Shown piece after piece: positions 1 through 8,800 of a DNA stretch of 64,000 nt; position 1 is the stretch's first letter; each line of letters starts with the position of its first letter. The position numbers were made by a program, and so were the translations under genes. The notes under the pieces are model-generated. The model worked only from the letters and a program-made list of their open reading frames with translations, had not been told where the DNA came from and did not search any database. The stretch covers positions 1-64,000 of the forward strand of contig NZ_CP019605.1 of NCBI RefSeq assembly GCF_001997295.1, given 5' to 3'. This DNA is from Tessaracoccus flavus (GTDB lineage Bacteria > Actinomycetota > Actinomycetes > Propionibacteriales > Propionibacteriaceae).

Positions 1-2
1 CC

Positions 3-302
3 GGCGTTCGCCGCGAGGACAACGCCCTTCGCGCCAACACCGGCATCGTCGAGTGGGACGCCGCGCACGAGATGGTCAAGATCAACCCCGTCGCCGGCTG
101 GACCACCGAAGAGGTCATGGCCTACGCCGGAACCAACGGCGTGCCAGTGAACTTCCTGTTGGACGAGGGCTACCCGTCGATCGGGTGCGAGCCCTGCACA
201 CGCCCCGTCGCCCCCGGCGAGGACCCCCGCGCCGGCCGCTGGGCCGGCTTCACCAAGACCGAATGCGGCCTGCACGTGGGCCCCGAGCAGGAGGAAACGC
301 CC
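3..302 (+). CDS. cysH: Phosphoadenylyl/adenylyl-sulfate reductase, C-terminal part (cut by window start)
   Basis: Only the last 100 residues are in the window. CysH reduces APS or PAPS to sulfite. The segment shows the family's C-terminal end: VKINPVAGWTTEEV, a YPSIGCEPCTRPV stretch with the CxxC pair, and the terminal TKTECGLH motif holding the catalytic cysteine. Extra Cys residues (GCEPC plus ECGLH) are typical of the Fe-S, APS-using type. Unusually there is no stop codon: the frame runs through VGPEQEETP straight into the CysD start, so a CysH-CysD read-through protein is possible. The family assignment is firm. Confidence 0.93.
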
Positions 303-1223
303 ATGAGCGAGGTCGAGGAGCTCCCCACCAGGACACTCAGCCACCTGGAGGCCCTCGAGTCCGAGTCGATCCACATCTTCCGTGAGATCGTCTCCGAGCT
401 GGAGCGCCCGGTGCTGCTGTTCTCCGGGGGCAAGGACTCCATAGTCATGCTGCACATCGCGGCGAAGGCGTTCTGGCCGGCGCCGGTGCCCTTCCCCGTG
501 CTCCACGTGGACACCGGACACAACTTCCCGGAGGTGCTCGCGCACCGCGACGCCACCGTCGAGCGCCTGAAGCTGCGGCTGGTCGTCGCGCACGTGCAGG
601 ACTACATCGACGACGGCCGGCTCCTGGAGCGCGCCGACGGCACCCGCAACCCCCTGCAAACCCAGCCCCTCCTCGACGCCATCACCGAGGGCCGCTTCGA
701 CGCCGTCTTCGGCGGTGGCCGCCGCGACGAGGAGAAGGCCCGCGCCAAGGAGCGCGTCGTCAGCCTCCGCGACGAGTTCGGCCAGTGGGATCCCCGCAAC
801 CAGCGCCCCGAGTTGTGGAACCTGTACAACCCGCGGCACCGGCCCGGCGAACACGTGCGCGTGTTCCCCCTGTCCAACTGGACCGAGCTCGACGTGTGGC
901 GCTACATCGCCTCGGAGAACATCGACCTGCCCGCCCTGTACTACGCCCACGAACGCGACGTGTTCAGCCGCGACGGCATGTGGCTGGCCGTCGGGGACGT
1001 CTCGCAGCCGCGCGACGGGGAGCGCGTCGAGCGCCGCCTGGTGCGCTACCGGACCGTCGGTGACATGTCCTGCACCGGCGCCGTCGAGTCCGACGCACTG
1101 ACCGTCGCCGACGTCATCGAGGAGGTCGCCCTCACCCGCATCACGGAGCGCGGCGCCACCCGCGCCGACGACCGCGTCACCGAAGCCGCCATGGAAGACC
1201 GGAAGAAGGAGGGGTACTTCTGA
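303..1223 (+). CDS. cysD: Sulfate adenylyltransferase subunit 2
   Basis: CysD is the catalytic subunit of ATP sulfurylase and forms APS from sulfate and ATP in the cytoplasm. The PP-loop motif LLFSGGKDSIVML lies near residue 40; GGGRRDEEKARAKER and the C-terminal DVIEEVALTRITERGATRADD are typical, and 306 residues is the usual length. The start is set by AGGAGG at 289-294, eight bases before ATG 303. The frame is also open upstream into cysH, so this start lies inside a continuous reading frame. The stop overlaps the cysN start by one base, indicating translational coupling. Confidence 0.95.
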   Translation: MSEVEELPTRTLSHLEALESESIHIFREIVSELERPVLLFSGGKDSIVMLHIAAKAFWPAPVPFPVLHVDTGHNFPEVLAHRDATVERLKLRLVVAHVQDYIDDGRLLERADGTRNPLQTQPLLDAITEGRFDAVFGGGRRDEEKARAKERVVSLRDEFGQWDPRNQRPELWNLYNPRHRPGEHVRVFPLSNWTELDVWRYIASENIDLPALYYAHERDVFSRDGMWLAVGDVSQPRDGERVERRLVRYRTVGDMSCTGAVESDALTVADVIEEVALTRITERGATRADDRVTEAAMEDRKKEGYF

Positions 1224-2536
1224 TGAGCACCCTGCTCAGAATCGCCACCGCCGGCAGCGTGGACGACGGCAAGTCCACGCTCGTGGGACGCCTCCTCTAC
1301 GACTCCAAGGCCGTGCTCGCGGACCAACTGGAGGCCGTCGAACGTGTCAGCCTCGCCAAGGGCCTGGGCCACGTCGACCTGGCCCTCCTCACCGACGGCC
1401 TGCGGGCCGAGCGGGAGCAGGGCATCACGATCGACGTCGCCTACCGCTACTTCGCCACCGCCAAGCGGACGTTCATCCTGGCCGACTGCCCCGGGCACGT
1501 GCAGTACACGCGCAACACCGTCACGGGATCGTCGACGGCGGACGTGCTGGTGCTGCTGGTGGACGCCCGCAAGGGTGCGCTGGAGCAGACCCGCCGCCAC
1601 CTCGCCGTCGGCCAGCTGCTGCGGGTGCCGCACATCGTGGTGGCCGTGAACAAGATCGACCTTGTGGACTACTCCGCGCAGCGGTTCGCGGAGATCGACG
1701 CCGAGATCAACGGCATCGCCGACGACCTGGGTGTCCCCTCCATCCGCGTGCTGCCGGTCTCCGCGCTCGTCGGCGACAACATCGTCGACCGGTCCGAGAA
1801 GCTGTCCTGGTACGACGGGCCGTCGCTGCTCGAGCTGCTGGAGGACCTGCCCGCGGCCGATGCCACGGTGCGGCCCTTCCGCTTCCCCGTCCAGCTGACC
1901 ATCCGTCCGCAGGACGCCGCACTGGACCCCAGGTACGTCGAGTACCGCGGCTACGCAGGACAGGTGGCCTCCGGGGTGGTGCGCGTCGGGGACCCCGTCG
2001 TCGTGCTGCCGTCGGGCCGCCGCACCACCGTGGTGGGCATCGACACCGCCGACGGTGAACTGGCCGAGGCGTTCGCGCCGCAGTCGGTGACACTGAGGCT
2101 GGCCGACGACATCGACATCACCCGCGGTGAGCTCATCGCCGGCGTCGACGCGGCCCCGGAGCCCACCCAGGACCTCGACGGGATGGTCGCGTGGCTGGCC
2201 GAGCGCCCGCTCCGCGTTGGCCAGAAGGTCCTCGTGAAGCACACCACCCGAACCACGCAGGCCGTCGTCAGGGACATCGACGGCCGTCTGGACCTGGACA
2301 CCCTGCGCCCGCAGGCGACCGACTCGCTCGAACTGAACGACCTCGGCCGCGTGCGGCTGCGGCTGGCGGCTCCGATCATGGCCGAGGCCTACGCGGACTC
2401 GCGCCGCACCGGCTCCTTCCTGCTGGTCGACCCGCAGTCGGGCACCAACCTCGCCGCCGGGATGATCCGCGGCGACCAGGCCTTCTCCGAGGACGCCGCC
2501 GTCGAGATCGACGCCACCCCGAACTGGTCGATCTGA
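1223..2536 (+). CDS. cysN: Sulfate adenylyltransferase subunit 1 (GTPase)
   Basis: CysN is the regulatory GTPase that drives ATP sulfurylase with CysD. G motifs are visible: GSVDDGKSTL (P-loop, residues 10-19), DCPGH (G3) and NKIDLVD (G4), followed by EF-Tu-like beta-barrel domains. At 437 residues it has no fused APS kinase domain, consistent with an assimilatory route through CysH. The ATG overlaps the cysD stop as TGATG, and its own stop overlaps the next gene the same way, so cysH-cysD-cysN and the permease form one operon. Confidence 0.95.
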   Translation: MSTLLRIATAGSVDDGKSTLVGRLLYDSKAVLADQLEAVERVSLAKGLGHVDLALLTDGLRAEREQGITIDVAYRYFATAKRTFILADCPGHVQYTRNTVTGSSTADVLVLLVDARKGALEQTRRHLAVGQLLRVPHIVVAVNKIDLVDYSAQRFAEIDAEINGIADDLGVPSIRVLPVSALVGDNIVDRSEKLSWYDGPSLLELLEDLPAADATVRPFRFPVQLTIRPQDAALDPRYVEYRGYAGQVASGVVRVGDPVVVLPSGRRTTVVGIDTADGELAEAFAPQSVTLRLADDIDITRGELIAGVDAAPEPTQDLDGMVAWLAERPLRVGQKVLVKHTTRTTQAVVRDIDGRLDLDTLRPQATDSLELNDLGRVRLRLAAPIMAEAYADSRRTGSFLLVDPQSGTNLAAGMIRGDQAFSEDAAVEIDATPNWSI

Positions 2537-3447
2537 TGCGCAAGCTGATCCTGATCGGGCTCGTCGGGCTCGCCGCGCAGCTCGTCGACGGCGGGCTGGG
2601 CATGGGCTACGGCGTCACGTCCAGCTCGCTGCTGCTGCTAGTCGGGCTGACCCCCGCGCTCGCCAGCGCCTCGGTCCACCTCGCTGAGGTGGGCACCAAC
2701 GTCGCCTCCGGGCTGTCGCACTGGCGGCTGGGGAACGTCGACTGGTCGCTCGTGCTGCGGCTCGGCGTCCCCGGAGCGGTCGGCGCGTTCGCGGGCGCGA
2801 CGTTCCTGTCCAACCTGTCCACGGTATGGGCCGGCCCCCTCATGGCCGTCATCCTGGCCGCGCTGGGCGCCTACATCCTGGCCCGCTTCGCGTTCCGGCC
2901 GCCCGCGGTCTCCCACGCCCGGGTCACCCCCCACACGTCGCAGTTCCTGGTTCCGCTGGGACTCCTCGGCGGCTTCGTCGACGCCACGGGCGGCGGCGGC
3001 TGGGGGCCGGTTTCCACGACGTCGCTGCTCAGCGCCGGCAAGACCGCACCCCGGACCGTGATCGGCTCGGTGGACACCTCCGAGTTCCTCGTCTCGCTGT
3101 TCGCCTCCATCGGGTTCCTCGCGGCGCTGGGCACCAGCGGGCTGGACTTCCGCATCGTCGGCGTCCTGCTGGTGGGCGGGCTGATCGCGGCCCCGCTGGC
3201 CGCGTGGCTGGTCACCAAGCTTCCCGCCCGCGTGCTGGGCACCGCCGTCGGCGGCCTCATCGTGGTCACCAACCTCCGCAACGTCCTCGCCGCGCTCGGA
3301 GCCTCGCCGACCACACAGTGGGTGGCCCTGGGCGCCGTCGTGCTGCTGTGGTTCACGCTCGTGGGCCACTCGTTGGTGCAGCACCGCCGCCAGGCCGCTG
3401 CCGTCGTGGCGGAGCGTAGCGAGACCCTTGAACCGGAGCCGGCATGA
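2536..3447 (+). CDS. TauE/SafE-family membrane permease
   Basis: A 303-residue polytopic membrane protein of the TauE/SafE (DUF81) family, which includes exporters of sulfite and organosulfur anions. Hydrophobic helices recur throughout; glycine-rich GGLGMGYGVTSSSLLL near the N-terminus and a related GGFVDATGGGGWGPVSTTSL in the second half reflect the family's internal duplication. It overlaps cysN by one base and the chelatase gene by four, so it is translated with the sulfate-reduction genes. The likely role is sulfur-anion movement across the membrane; substrate and direction are inferred from context only. Confidence 0.85.
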   Translation: MRKLILIGLVGLAAQLVDGGLGMGYGVTSSSLLLLVGLTPALASASVHLAEVGTNVASGLSHWRLGNVDWSLVLRLGVPGAVGAFAGATFLSNLSTVWAGPLMAVILAALGAYILARFAFRPPAVSHARVTPHTSQFLVPLGLLGGFVDATGGGGWGPVSTTSLLSAGKTAPRTVIGSVDTSEFLVSLFASIGFLAALGTSGLDFRIVGVLLVGGLIAAPLAAWLVTKLPARVLGTAVGGLIVVTNLRNVLAALGASPTTQWVALGAVVLLWFTLVGHSLVQHRRQAAAVVAERSETLEPEPA

Positions 3448-4124
3448 GCGGCCCCGCCACGCTGATCATCGCGCTGCACGGCACCCGGCACCGCCCCGGC
3501 ACCGAGTTCGCCGAGCAGCTGCGCGCAGCCGTCTCGGCCGAGCTGCCGGGGGTTCCGGTGGAGCTGGGCTGGGTGGACATCCACGACGAGCTGCTCGCCG
3601 AGACCGTCCAGCGCTTCGAGCGTTCGGTCATCGTTCCCGCCTTCCTGGCCGCCGGCTACCACGTGGAGCACGACGTGCGGGATGCCGTCGCGGCCTCCGG
3701 CGGCCGCGCCGTCGCCACCGACCACGTGGGCCCCGACCTGGTGCGCGCCATCGGTGACCGCCTGCTGGCCGCAGGGCCGCTGGGCGACGCCGTCGTCCTG
3801 GCCGCGATCGGGTCCAAGCGTCCCGGCGCGACGGCGGAGGTGCATGCGGCGGCACGCCGCCTGTCGCAGCTCGTGGGGCGCCCGGTGGAGCCGGGGTTCA
3901 TCTACGCCTCCGAGCCCACCCTCGAGGCGGCCGCCGAGAAGCTGCGAGCCCAGGGCCACCTCACGCTGTCGGTCGCCACCCACGCCCTGGCCCCCGGCCT
4001 CTACCAGCGCCACACCGCTGCCCTGGGTGTTCCCACCGTCGCCGACCCGATCGGCACCCACCCCCTCCTGGTCTCGGCGATCGTCGGCAGGTACGCCACC
4101 GCCGCGCTCGCCCAGGCCGCCTGA
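3444..4124 (+). CDS. CbiX/SirB-like sirohydrochlorin chelatase
   Basis: 226 residues with two repeated CbiX-type halves. LIIALHGTRHRPG near residue 7 carries the conserved metal-binding histidine and VPAFLAAGYHVEHDV carries the second one; the C-terminal half repeats a weaker version (LAAIGSKRPG, VATHALAPGLY). CbiX/SirB enzymes insert ferrous iron or cobalt into sirohydrochlorin. In a sulfate-assimilation operon iron insertion for the siroheme of sulfite reductase is most likely, complementing the two siroheme genes on the opposite strand at 7.4-8.7 kb. It starts inside the permease stop (ATGA overlap). Confidence 0.85.
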   Translation: MSGPATLIIALHGTRHRPGTEFAEQLRAAVSAELPGVPVELGWVDIHDELLAETVQRFERSVIVPAFLAAGYHVEHDVRDAVAASGGRAVATDHVGPDLVRAIGDRLLAAGPLGDAVVLAAIGSKRPGATAEVHAAARRLSQLVGRPVEPGFIYASEPTLEAAAEKLRAQGHLTLSVATHALAPGLYQRHTAALGVPTVADPIGTHPLLVSAIVGRYATAALAQAA

Positions 4125-4149
4125 ATACGTGAGATGAGTTGATTCTGAA

Positions 4150-6000
4150 GTGAGCACAACCCCACTGGACCGCGTGGTCATCCGCTTCGCCGGGGACTCC
4201 GGCGACGGCATGCAGCTGACCGGGGACCGGTTCACCGCCGACGCCGCCGCCATCGGCAACGACTTCGCCACCCTGCCCAACTTCCCGGCGGAGATCCGCG
4301 CACCGCAGGGCACCATCGCGGGCGTCTCCAGCTTCCAGCTGCACTTCGCCGACGACGACATCCGCACCCCCGGGGACCGCCCCGACGTCCTCGTCGCGAT
4401 GAACCCCGCCTCCCTCAAGGCCAACATCTCCGACCTGCGCCGCGACGGCATCCTGATCGTCGACACCCACGACTTCACCAAGCGGAACCTGGCGAAGGTC
4501 GGCTACGTCGCCGATCCCCTGTCCGACGGGTCGCTCGAGGACCATGAGGTGCACCCCGTGGACCTCACCGGCCTTTCCACGGCCGCCGTCGCCGAGTTCG
4601 GCCTCGGCCGCAAGGACGCCGCCCGCTCCAAGAACATGGTGGCGCTGGGGCTCCTGACCTGGCTGTTCTCCCGCCCCGTCGAGACCACGCTGGAGTTCCT
4701 GGACAAGAAGTTCGGCAAGGACCCCGCCATCCGCGACGCAAACCGGGCGGCGTACCTCGCCGGGTACAACTACGGCGAGACCACCGAGGACTTCACGGTT
4801 CGCTACGAGGTCCGCCCCGCCCCCATGGCCCCCGGCACCTACCGGCAGGTCACCGGCAACAAGGCGCTCGCGCTGGGCCTGATGGCCGGCGCCGCGAAGT
4901 CCGGGCTGCCGCTGTTCCTCGGCGCCTACCCGATCACTCCCGCATCCGACGTGCTGCACGAGCTGTCGCGCCACAAGGACCACGGGGTGATGACGTTCCA
5001 GGCCGAGGACGAGATCGCGGCCATCGGGTCGGCCCTCGGCGCGTCCTACGGCGGGAGCCTCGGCGTCACCGTGACGTCTGGCCCCGGCATGGCGCTGAAG
5101 AGCGAGTTCATCTCGCTGGCCCTCATGCTGGAGCAGCCGCTCGTCGTGGTGGACGTGCAGCGCGCGGGCCCGTCGACGGGCATGCCCACCAAGACCGAGC
5201 AAGCAGACCTGCTGCAGTCGGTGTTCGGGCGCCACGGCGAGGCCCCCGTTCCCGTGATAGCGGCCCAGTCCGCGGGCGACTGCTTCGACGTCGCCATCGA
5301 GGCCACCCGGATCGCGCTCACCTACCGCACCCCGGTCATCGTGCTCTCCGACGGATACCTCGCCAACGGAGCCGAGCCGTGGCTGGTCCCGGACCTGGAG
5401 GCGCTACCCGACATCGACCCGGGGTTCGCCACCGAGCCCAACGGCCCCGACGGCAAGTTCCTGCCCTACCTGCGCGACGGGAAGCTCGCGCGGCCGCTCG
5501 CGGTCCCCGGCACACCCGGCCTGGAGAACCGGATCGGCGGCATCGAGAAGGCCGACGGCACCGGCAACGTCTCCTATGACCCGGGCAACCACGAGCGCAT
5601 GACCGCCATCCGGCAGGCGAAGGTCGAAGGAATCGCCGACACCATCCCGGACCTCGTCGTCGACGACCCCAGCGGCGAGGCCGACGTGCTCGTGATCGGA
5701 TGGGGCTCCACCTGGGGACCCATCGGCGCGACCGCCCGGCGCGTGCGCCGTCGCGGCCGGAAGGTGGCCACCGTGCACCTGCGGCACCTCAACCCGTTCC
5801 CGAAGAACCTGGGCGCGATCCTGCGCTCGTACAAGCGGGTCATCGCGCCCGAGATGAACCTCGGGCAGCTGGCGCTGCTGCTGCGCGCCAAGTACCTCGT
5901 CGACGTCGAGACCTACTCGCGCGTGCGTGGGCTGCCGATCTCGCCGTCGGAGTTCGAGACCGACCTGCTGGAAATCATCGACGGAAAGGACCCACGATGA
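4150..6000 (+). CDS. korA: 2-oxoacid:ferredoxin oxidoreductase, fused gamma-alpha subunit
   Basis: 616 residues, starting at GTG. The N-terminal ~190 residues form the gamma domain (VVIRFAGDSGDGMQLTGD, DVLVAMNPAS); the alpha part has LFLGAYPITPASDVLHEL and the VTVTSGPGMALKSE pyrimidine-binding region. This arrangement and length match actinobacterial KorA, which with KorB converts 2-oxoglutarate and CoA to succinyl-CoA using ferredoxin, in place of 2-oxoglutarate dehydrogenase. Its stop overlaps the korB start by four bases. Substrate preference is inferred from family resemblance. Confidence 0.93.
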   Translation: MSTTPLDRVVIRFAGDSGDGMQLTGDRFTADAAAIGNDFATLPNFPAEIRAPQGTIAGVSSFQLHFADDDIRTPGDRPDVLVAMNPASLKANISDLRRDGILIVDTHDFTKRNLAKVGYVADPLSDGSLEDHEVHPVDLTGLSTAAVAEFGLGRKDAARSKNMVALGLLTWLFSRPVETTLEFLDKKFGKDPAIRDANRAAYLAGYNYGETTEDFTVRYEVRPAPMAPGTYRQVTGNKALALGLMAGAAKSGLPLFLGAYPITPASDVLHELSRHKDHGVMTFQAEDEIAAIGSALGASYGGSLGVTVTSGPGMALKSEFISLALMLEQPLVVVDVQRAGPSTGMPTKTEQADLLQSVFGRHGEAPVPVIAAQSAGDCFDVAIEATRIALTYRTPVIVLSDGYLANGAEPWLVPDLEALPDIDPGFATEPNGPDGKFLPYLRDGKLARPLAVPGTPGLENRIGGIEKADGTGNVSYDPGNHERMTAIRQAKVEGIADTIPDLVVDDPSGEADVLVIGWGSTWGPIGATARRVRRRGRKVATVHLRHLNPFPKNLGAILRSYKRVIAPEMNLGQLALLLRAKYLVDVETYSRVRGLPISPSEFETDLLEIIDGKDPR

Positions 6001-7058
6001 GCACCACCCTCACCCACACCGGGCTGACCGGCGGTCTGGCGGGCGTCCCGCTGGCCATCGAACCGGCCAACCGCAAGGACTTCGTCTCCGACCAGGAGGT
6101 GCGTTGGTGCCCCGGCTGCGGGGACTACGCCGTGCTCGCGGCCTTCCAGTCGCTGATGCCGCAACTGGGCGTGCGCCGCGAGAACACCGTCATCATCTCC
6201 GGGATCGGCTGCAGCTCGCGGTTCCCGTACTACCTCGACACCTACGGCGTGCACTCCATCCACGGGCGTGCGCCGTCGATCGCCACCGGCCTGGCGATGA
6301 GCCGGCCCGACCTGGCGGTGTGGGTGGTGACCGGCGACGGCGACGCGCTGTCCATCGGCGGCAACCACCTCATCCACGCGCTGCGGCGGAACACCAACAT
6401 CACGATCCTGCTGTTCAACAACCGGATCTACGGCCTCACCAAGGGGCAGTACTCGCCGACTTCGGAGTCCGGGAAGCAGACGAAGTCCAGCCCGGCCGGC
6501 TCCGTCGACCACCCGTTCAACCCGGTGAAGCTTGCGCTGGGCGCGGAGGCGACGTTCGTGGCGCGCACCGTCGACTCCGACCGAGCGCACCTGAAGGAGG
6601 TCATGACCCGCGCCGTGGGTCACCGCGGCGCGTCGCTCGTGGAGATCTACCAGAACTGCCCCATCTTCAACGACGGCGTCTTCGACGGCCTGAAGGCGCC
6701 GGACTCCCCCGCGATCATCTCCCTGCGGCACGGTGAACCCATCACCTTCGCCGGCGGGGCCAAGAGCGTCGTCCGCGACGCGGTCACGGGGCGGTTGAGT
6801 GTGGTCCCGACGACGGAGGTCGGTGGCCGCACCGTCGTCGTCCACGACGAGTTCTCCGACGACGTCACCCAGGCCGTGGCGATCGCGTCGCTCACGGACA
6901 GCCACGGGCTCAGCCAGTCGCCGATCGGGATCTTCCGCGACGTAGGCCGCCCCGTCCACGACGACGCCGCCCGCGCCCAGGTGACGATGCCCGCCGCCGC
7001 GGACCGGATCTCCCACCTGCAGTCCCTGGTCACGGGCCACGACACCTGGACCGCCTGA
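5997..7058 (+). CDS. korB: 2-oxoacid:ferredoxin oxidoreductase beta subunit
   Basis: 353 residues. The thiamine-diphosphate-binding core is clear: WCPGCGDYAVLAAF, the IISGIGCSSRFPYY segment, and GDGDALSIGGNHLIHALRR with the GDGx...N metal/TPP motif. KorB holds the TPP and the Fe-S cluster that pass electrons to ferredoxin. The ATG sits in the last codons of korA (ATGA). The 3' side is followed by 367 bases without a recognised gene. Confidence 0.94.
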   Translation: MSTTLTHTGLTGGLAGVPLAIEPANRKDFVSDQEVRWCPGCGDYAVLAAFQSLMPQLGVRRENTVIISGIGCSSRFPYYLDTYGVHSIHGRAPSIATGLAMSRPDLAVWVVTGDGDALSIGGNHLIHALRRNTNITILLFNNRIYGLTKGQYSPTSESGKQTKSSPAGSVDHPFNPVKLALGAEATFVARTVDSDRAHLKEVMTRAVGHRGASLVEIYQNCPIFNDGVFDGLKAPDSPAIISLRHGEPITFAGGAKSVVRDAVTGRLSVVPTTEVGGRTVVVHDEFSDDVTQAVAIASLTDSHGLSQSPIGIFRDVGRPVHDDAARAQVTMPAAADRISHLQSLVTGHDTWTA

Positions 7059-7157
7059 CCGCAGTGGGCTATGGCAGGGCGCTTCTTGGGGAGTCCCCGC
7101 CCCAGCCCCTGCTGGTTGCACACTCGATGCAGATGTAACCGTCTTAAGTCCCATCAA

Positions 7158-7303
7158 GTCCATCGAGTGAGCTGATATCAGGGCACTCGCCGACCGGAGG
7201 GTGCCGTGGGACGACGAGCTACACTGCTGCCCGCGCCCGGCCGGGGTCAGTCGGCTGGCGCAGGGAAACGGTGGTTTCCCTGATATCAGTGCACTCGATT
7301 GAC
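7158..7303. repeat. Short element with 26-bp imperfect terminal inverted repeats (MITE-like)
   Basis: Positions 7158-7183 and 7278-7303 are inverted copies matching at 23 of 26 positions, both containing the palindrome CTGATATCAG and the ATCGAGTG segment. About 95 bases lie between them, including a perfect 7-bp hairpin at 7263-7280 (GGGAAAC/GTTTCCC). No protein is encoded inside. The layout resembles a miniature inverted-repeat element or a large regulatory palindrome in the korB-cobA gap. From 7321 to 7425 the plus strand is open (KTNWAGMFAASGEGIQLRQG) but matches nothing I recognise. Confidence 0.5.
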
Positions 7304-7425
7304 CTGACTTAGGCCATTTAGTACCGACCGCGGGCAAGACCAACTGGGCCGGCATGTTCGCCGCCTCGGGCGAGGGCATCCAGCTGCGGCAGGGTCCCGA
7401 CGCAGGGCGCCTCATCCAGAATGAG

Positions 7426-8184
7426 TTAGTCTGGCTCGCGCGCGTTGAGGGTCAGCCCCGCCACCGCACCCACGACGACGATCGCCGGCGGGCGGACGTC
7501 GGCGCCTGCGGCCTCGTTGCTCACCCGATCCAGGCGGCTCCGGATCGTCCGCTGCCCGGGGGTGGTGCCGTCGGCCACGACGGCCGCCGCGGTCCCCGGC
7601 TCCATGCCCCCAGCGATGAGCGCATCGGCAATGTGGTTGAGGTTGTGGACGCCCATCAGGATGACGATGGTCAGCCCGCAGCGCGCCAGCGCGCCCCAGT
7701 CGACGGCGCTGCGCTCATCGTCCGGTGCCACGTGGCCGCTGACCACGCAGAATCCCTGAGAGAGGGAGCGGTGCGTCACCGGGATCCCGGCCATCGCCGG
7801 CACGGAGACCGCCGACGTGACGCCGGGGATCACCCGCACCGGAACACCAGCCTCGGCGCAGGCCAGCCACTCCTCCCCGCCACGACCGAACACGTAGTTG
7901 TCGCCGCCCTTAAGACGGACGACGCGCAGACCCTGCTGTGCCCTGTCCACGAGCAGCCGGTTGATCTCCTCCTGCGGGGTGTAGGCCCCTCGGGGGATCT
8001 TGCCGACGTTGATGACCTCGGCACCGTCCGCGGCCTCGTCGAGGAGTTCGAGCGGGCCGAGGCGGTCGTGCACGATCACGTCGGCCTGCTGGATGGCCGA
8101 AAGCCCGGCGACCGTCATGAGGCCGGGGTCACCGGGGCCGCCGCCGACCAGGACGACGGTGCCGGGCGCGAATTCGAAGCGCAT
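7426..8184 (-). CDS. cobA: Uroporphyrinogen-III C-methyltransferase (SUMT)
   Basis: 252 residues of the tetrapyrrole methylase family. [16 protein letters not shown] at the N-terminus, [17 protein letters not shown], and the SAM-binding [21 protein letters not shown] are diagnostic. It adds two methyl groups to uroporphyrinogen III to make precorrin-2, the branch point to siroheme and cobalamin. The ATG overlaps the stop of the upstream precorrin-2 dehydrogenase gene by one base, so the two steps are cotranslated. They are separate proteins here rather than a fused CysG. Confidence 0.94.
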   Translation of the reverse strand: MRFEFAPGTVVLVGGGPGDPGLMTVAGLSAIQQADVIVHDRLGPLELLDEAADGAEVINVGKIPRGAYTPQEEINRLLVDRAQQGLRVVRLKGGDNYVFGRGGEEWLACAEAGVPVRVIPGVTSAVSVPAMAGIPVTHRSLSQGFCVVSGHVAPDDERSAVDWGALARCGLTIVILMGVHNLNHIADALIAGGMEPGTAAAVVADGTTPGQRTIRSRLDRVSNEAAGADVRPPAIVVVGAVAGLTLNAREPD

Positions 8185-8666
8185 CAGGACCCGTCCCCCA
8201 ACGACTGCCGGATGGCCTCGCGCACGGCCTTGGAGCGCTGCGGGTCACGGTTGCCGATCACGGCGACGGTCAGGTCCTGGACGTTGTACGTGGCGGGCGT
8301 CCAGGCCGACCCCCCGAACGCCTCGTCGCTTCGGACGCAGAAGGTGTGGCGGGCCTCGGCCCCGGACGCGACGGCCGCGTTCACCTCAGCCGAGTCGGTC
8401 GCAGCGATGACGTACCACGCACCATCGAGATCATCGTCGACGAACGGGCGGGCACGCCAAGCGACGAGGCCCTCCTCGTCGAGTGCCGCGATGGCCTTCG
8501 TGGCCTCGGGTGCCACCACTCGCACCGATGCGCCCACCTCCAGCAGCCGTCGTAGTCGTCGTTCCGCGACGTGGCCCGCGCCGACGACGAGGACGTCACG
8601 GTTCCGCAGGAGCAGACCCGCCAGGTAGGCCGGCGATCCGGGCTCGTGGTCATTCGGTGCGGACAT
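8184..8666 (-). CDS. Precorrin-2 dehydrogenase (siroheme synthase N-terminal domain)
   Basis: 160 residues from the ATG at 8666. The NAD-binding Rossmann motif VLVVGAGHVAERRLRRLLE lies near residue 20, and the C-terminal helix VREAIRQSL is typical of the CysG N-terminal/Met8 family. It oxidises precorrin-2 to sirohydrochlorin; the iron may then be added by this protein or by the CbiX-like enzyme at 3444. A longer frame upstream to 8783 reads through sequence without family similarity, so the MSAPNDHE start is preferred. Confidence 0.88.
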   Translation of the reverse strand: MSAPNDHEPGSPAYLAGLLLRNRDVLVVGAGHVAERRLRRLLEVGASVRVVAPEATKAIAALDEEGLVAWRARPFVDDDLDGAWYVIAATDSAEVNAAVASGAEARHTFCVRSDEAFGGSAWTPATYNVQDLTVAVIGNRDPQRSKAVREAIRQSLGDGS

Positions 8667-8757
8667 GGCCGAAAGTCTAGTTCTGGGCAGTGTCAACGTC
8701 GAGTTGGACCCCCGGGGGAGGGGTACACACACACGACGCTTCTCCCGTGGGCTTGGT

Positions 8758-8793
8758 GGACGAAAGCCGTCCGCCGAAAGCACATAGTTTCGG
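8758..8793 (+). promoter_or_regulatory. Two small hairpins just upstream of the Thr-Pro repeat protein
   Basis: GGACG/CGTCC (8758-8762, 8768-8772) and CCGAAA/TTTCGG (8774-8779, 8788-8793) lie directly before the purine-rich ribosome binding site and ATG 8801. They could form a structured leader affecting ribosome access. No known riboswitch was recognised, and the stems are short. Confidence 0.3.
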
Positions 8794-8800
8794 GGGAAAC

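Noticed and set aside
7321..7425. Plus-strand fragment reading KTNWAGMFAASGEGIQLRQG
   Set aside because: Possibly the tail of a lost gene, but no family was recognised and it lacks a start.
8690..8800. Known riboswitch upstream of the repeat protein
   Set aside because: Two small hairpins are present, but no conserved riboswitch core could be identified.
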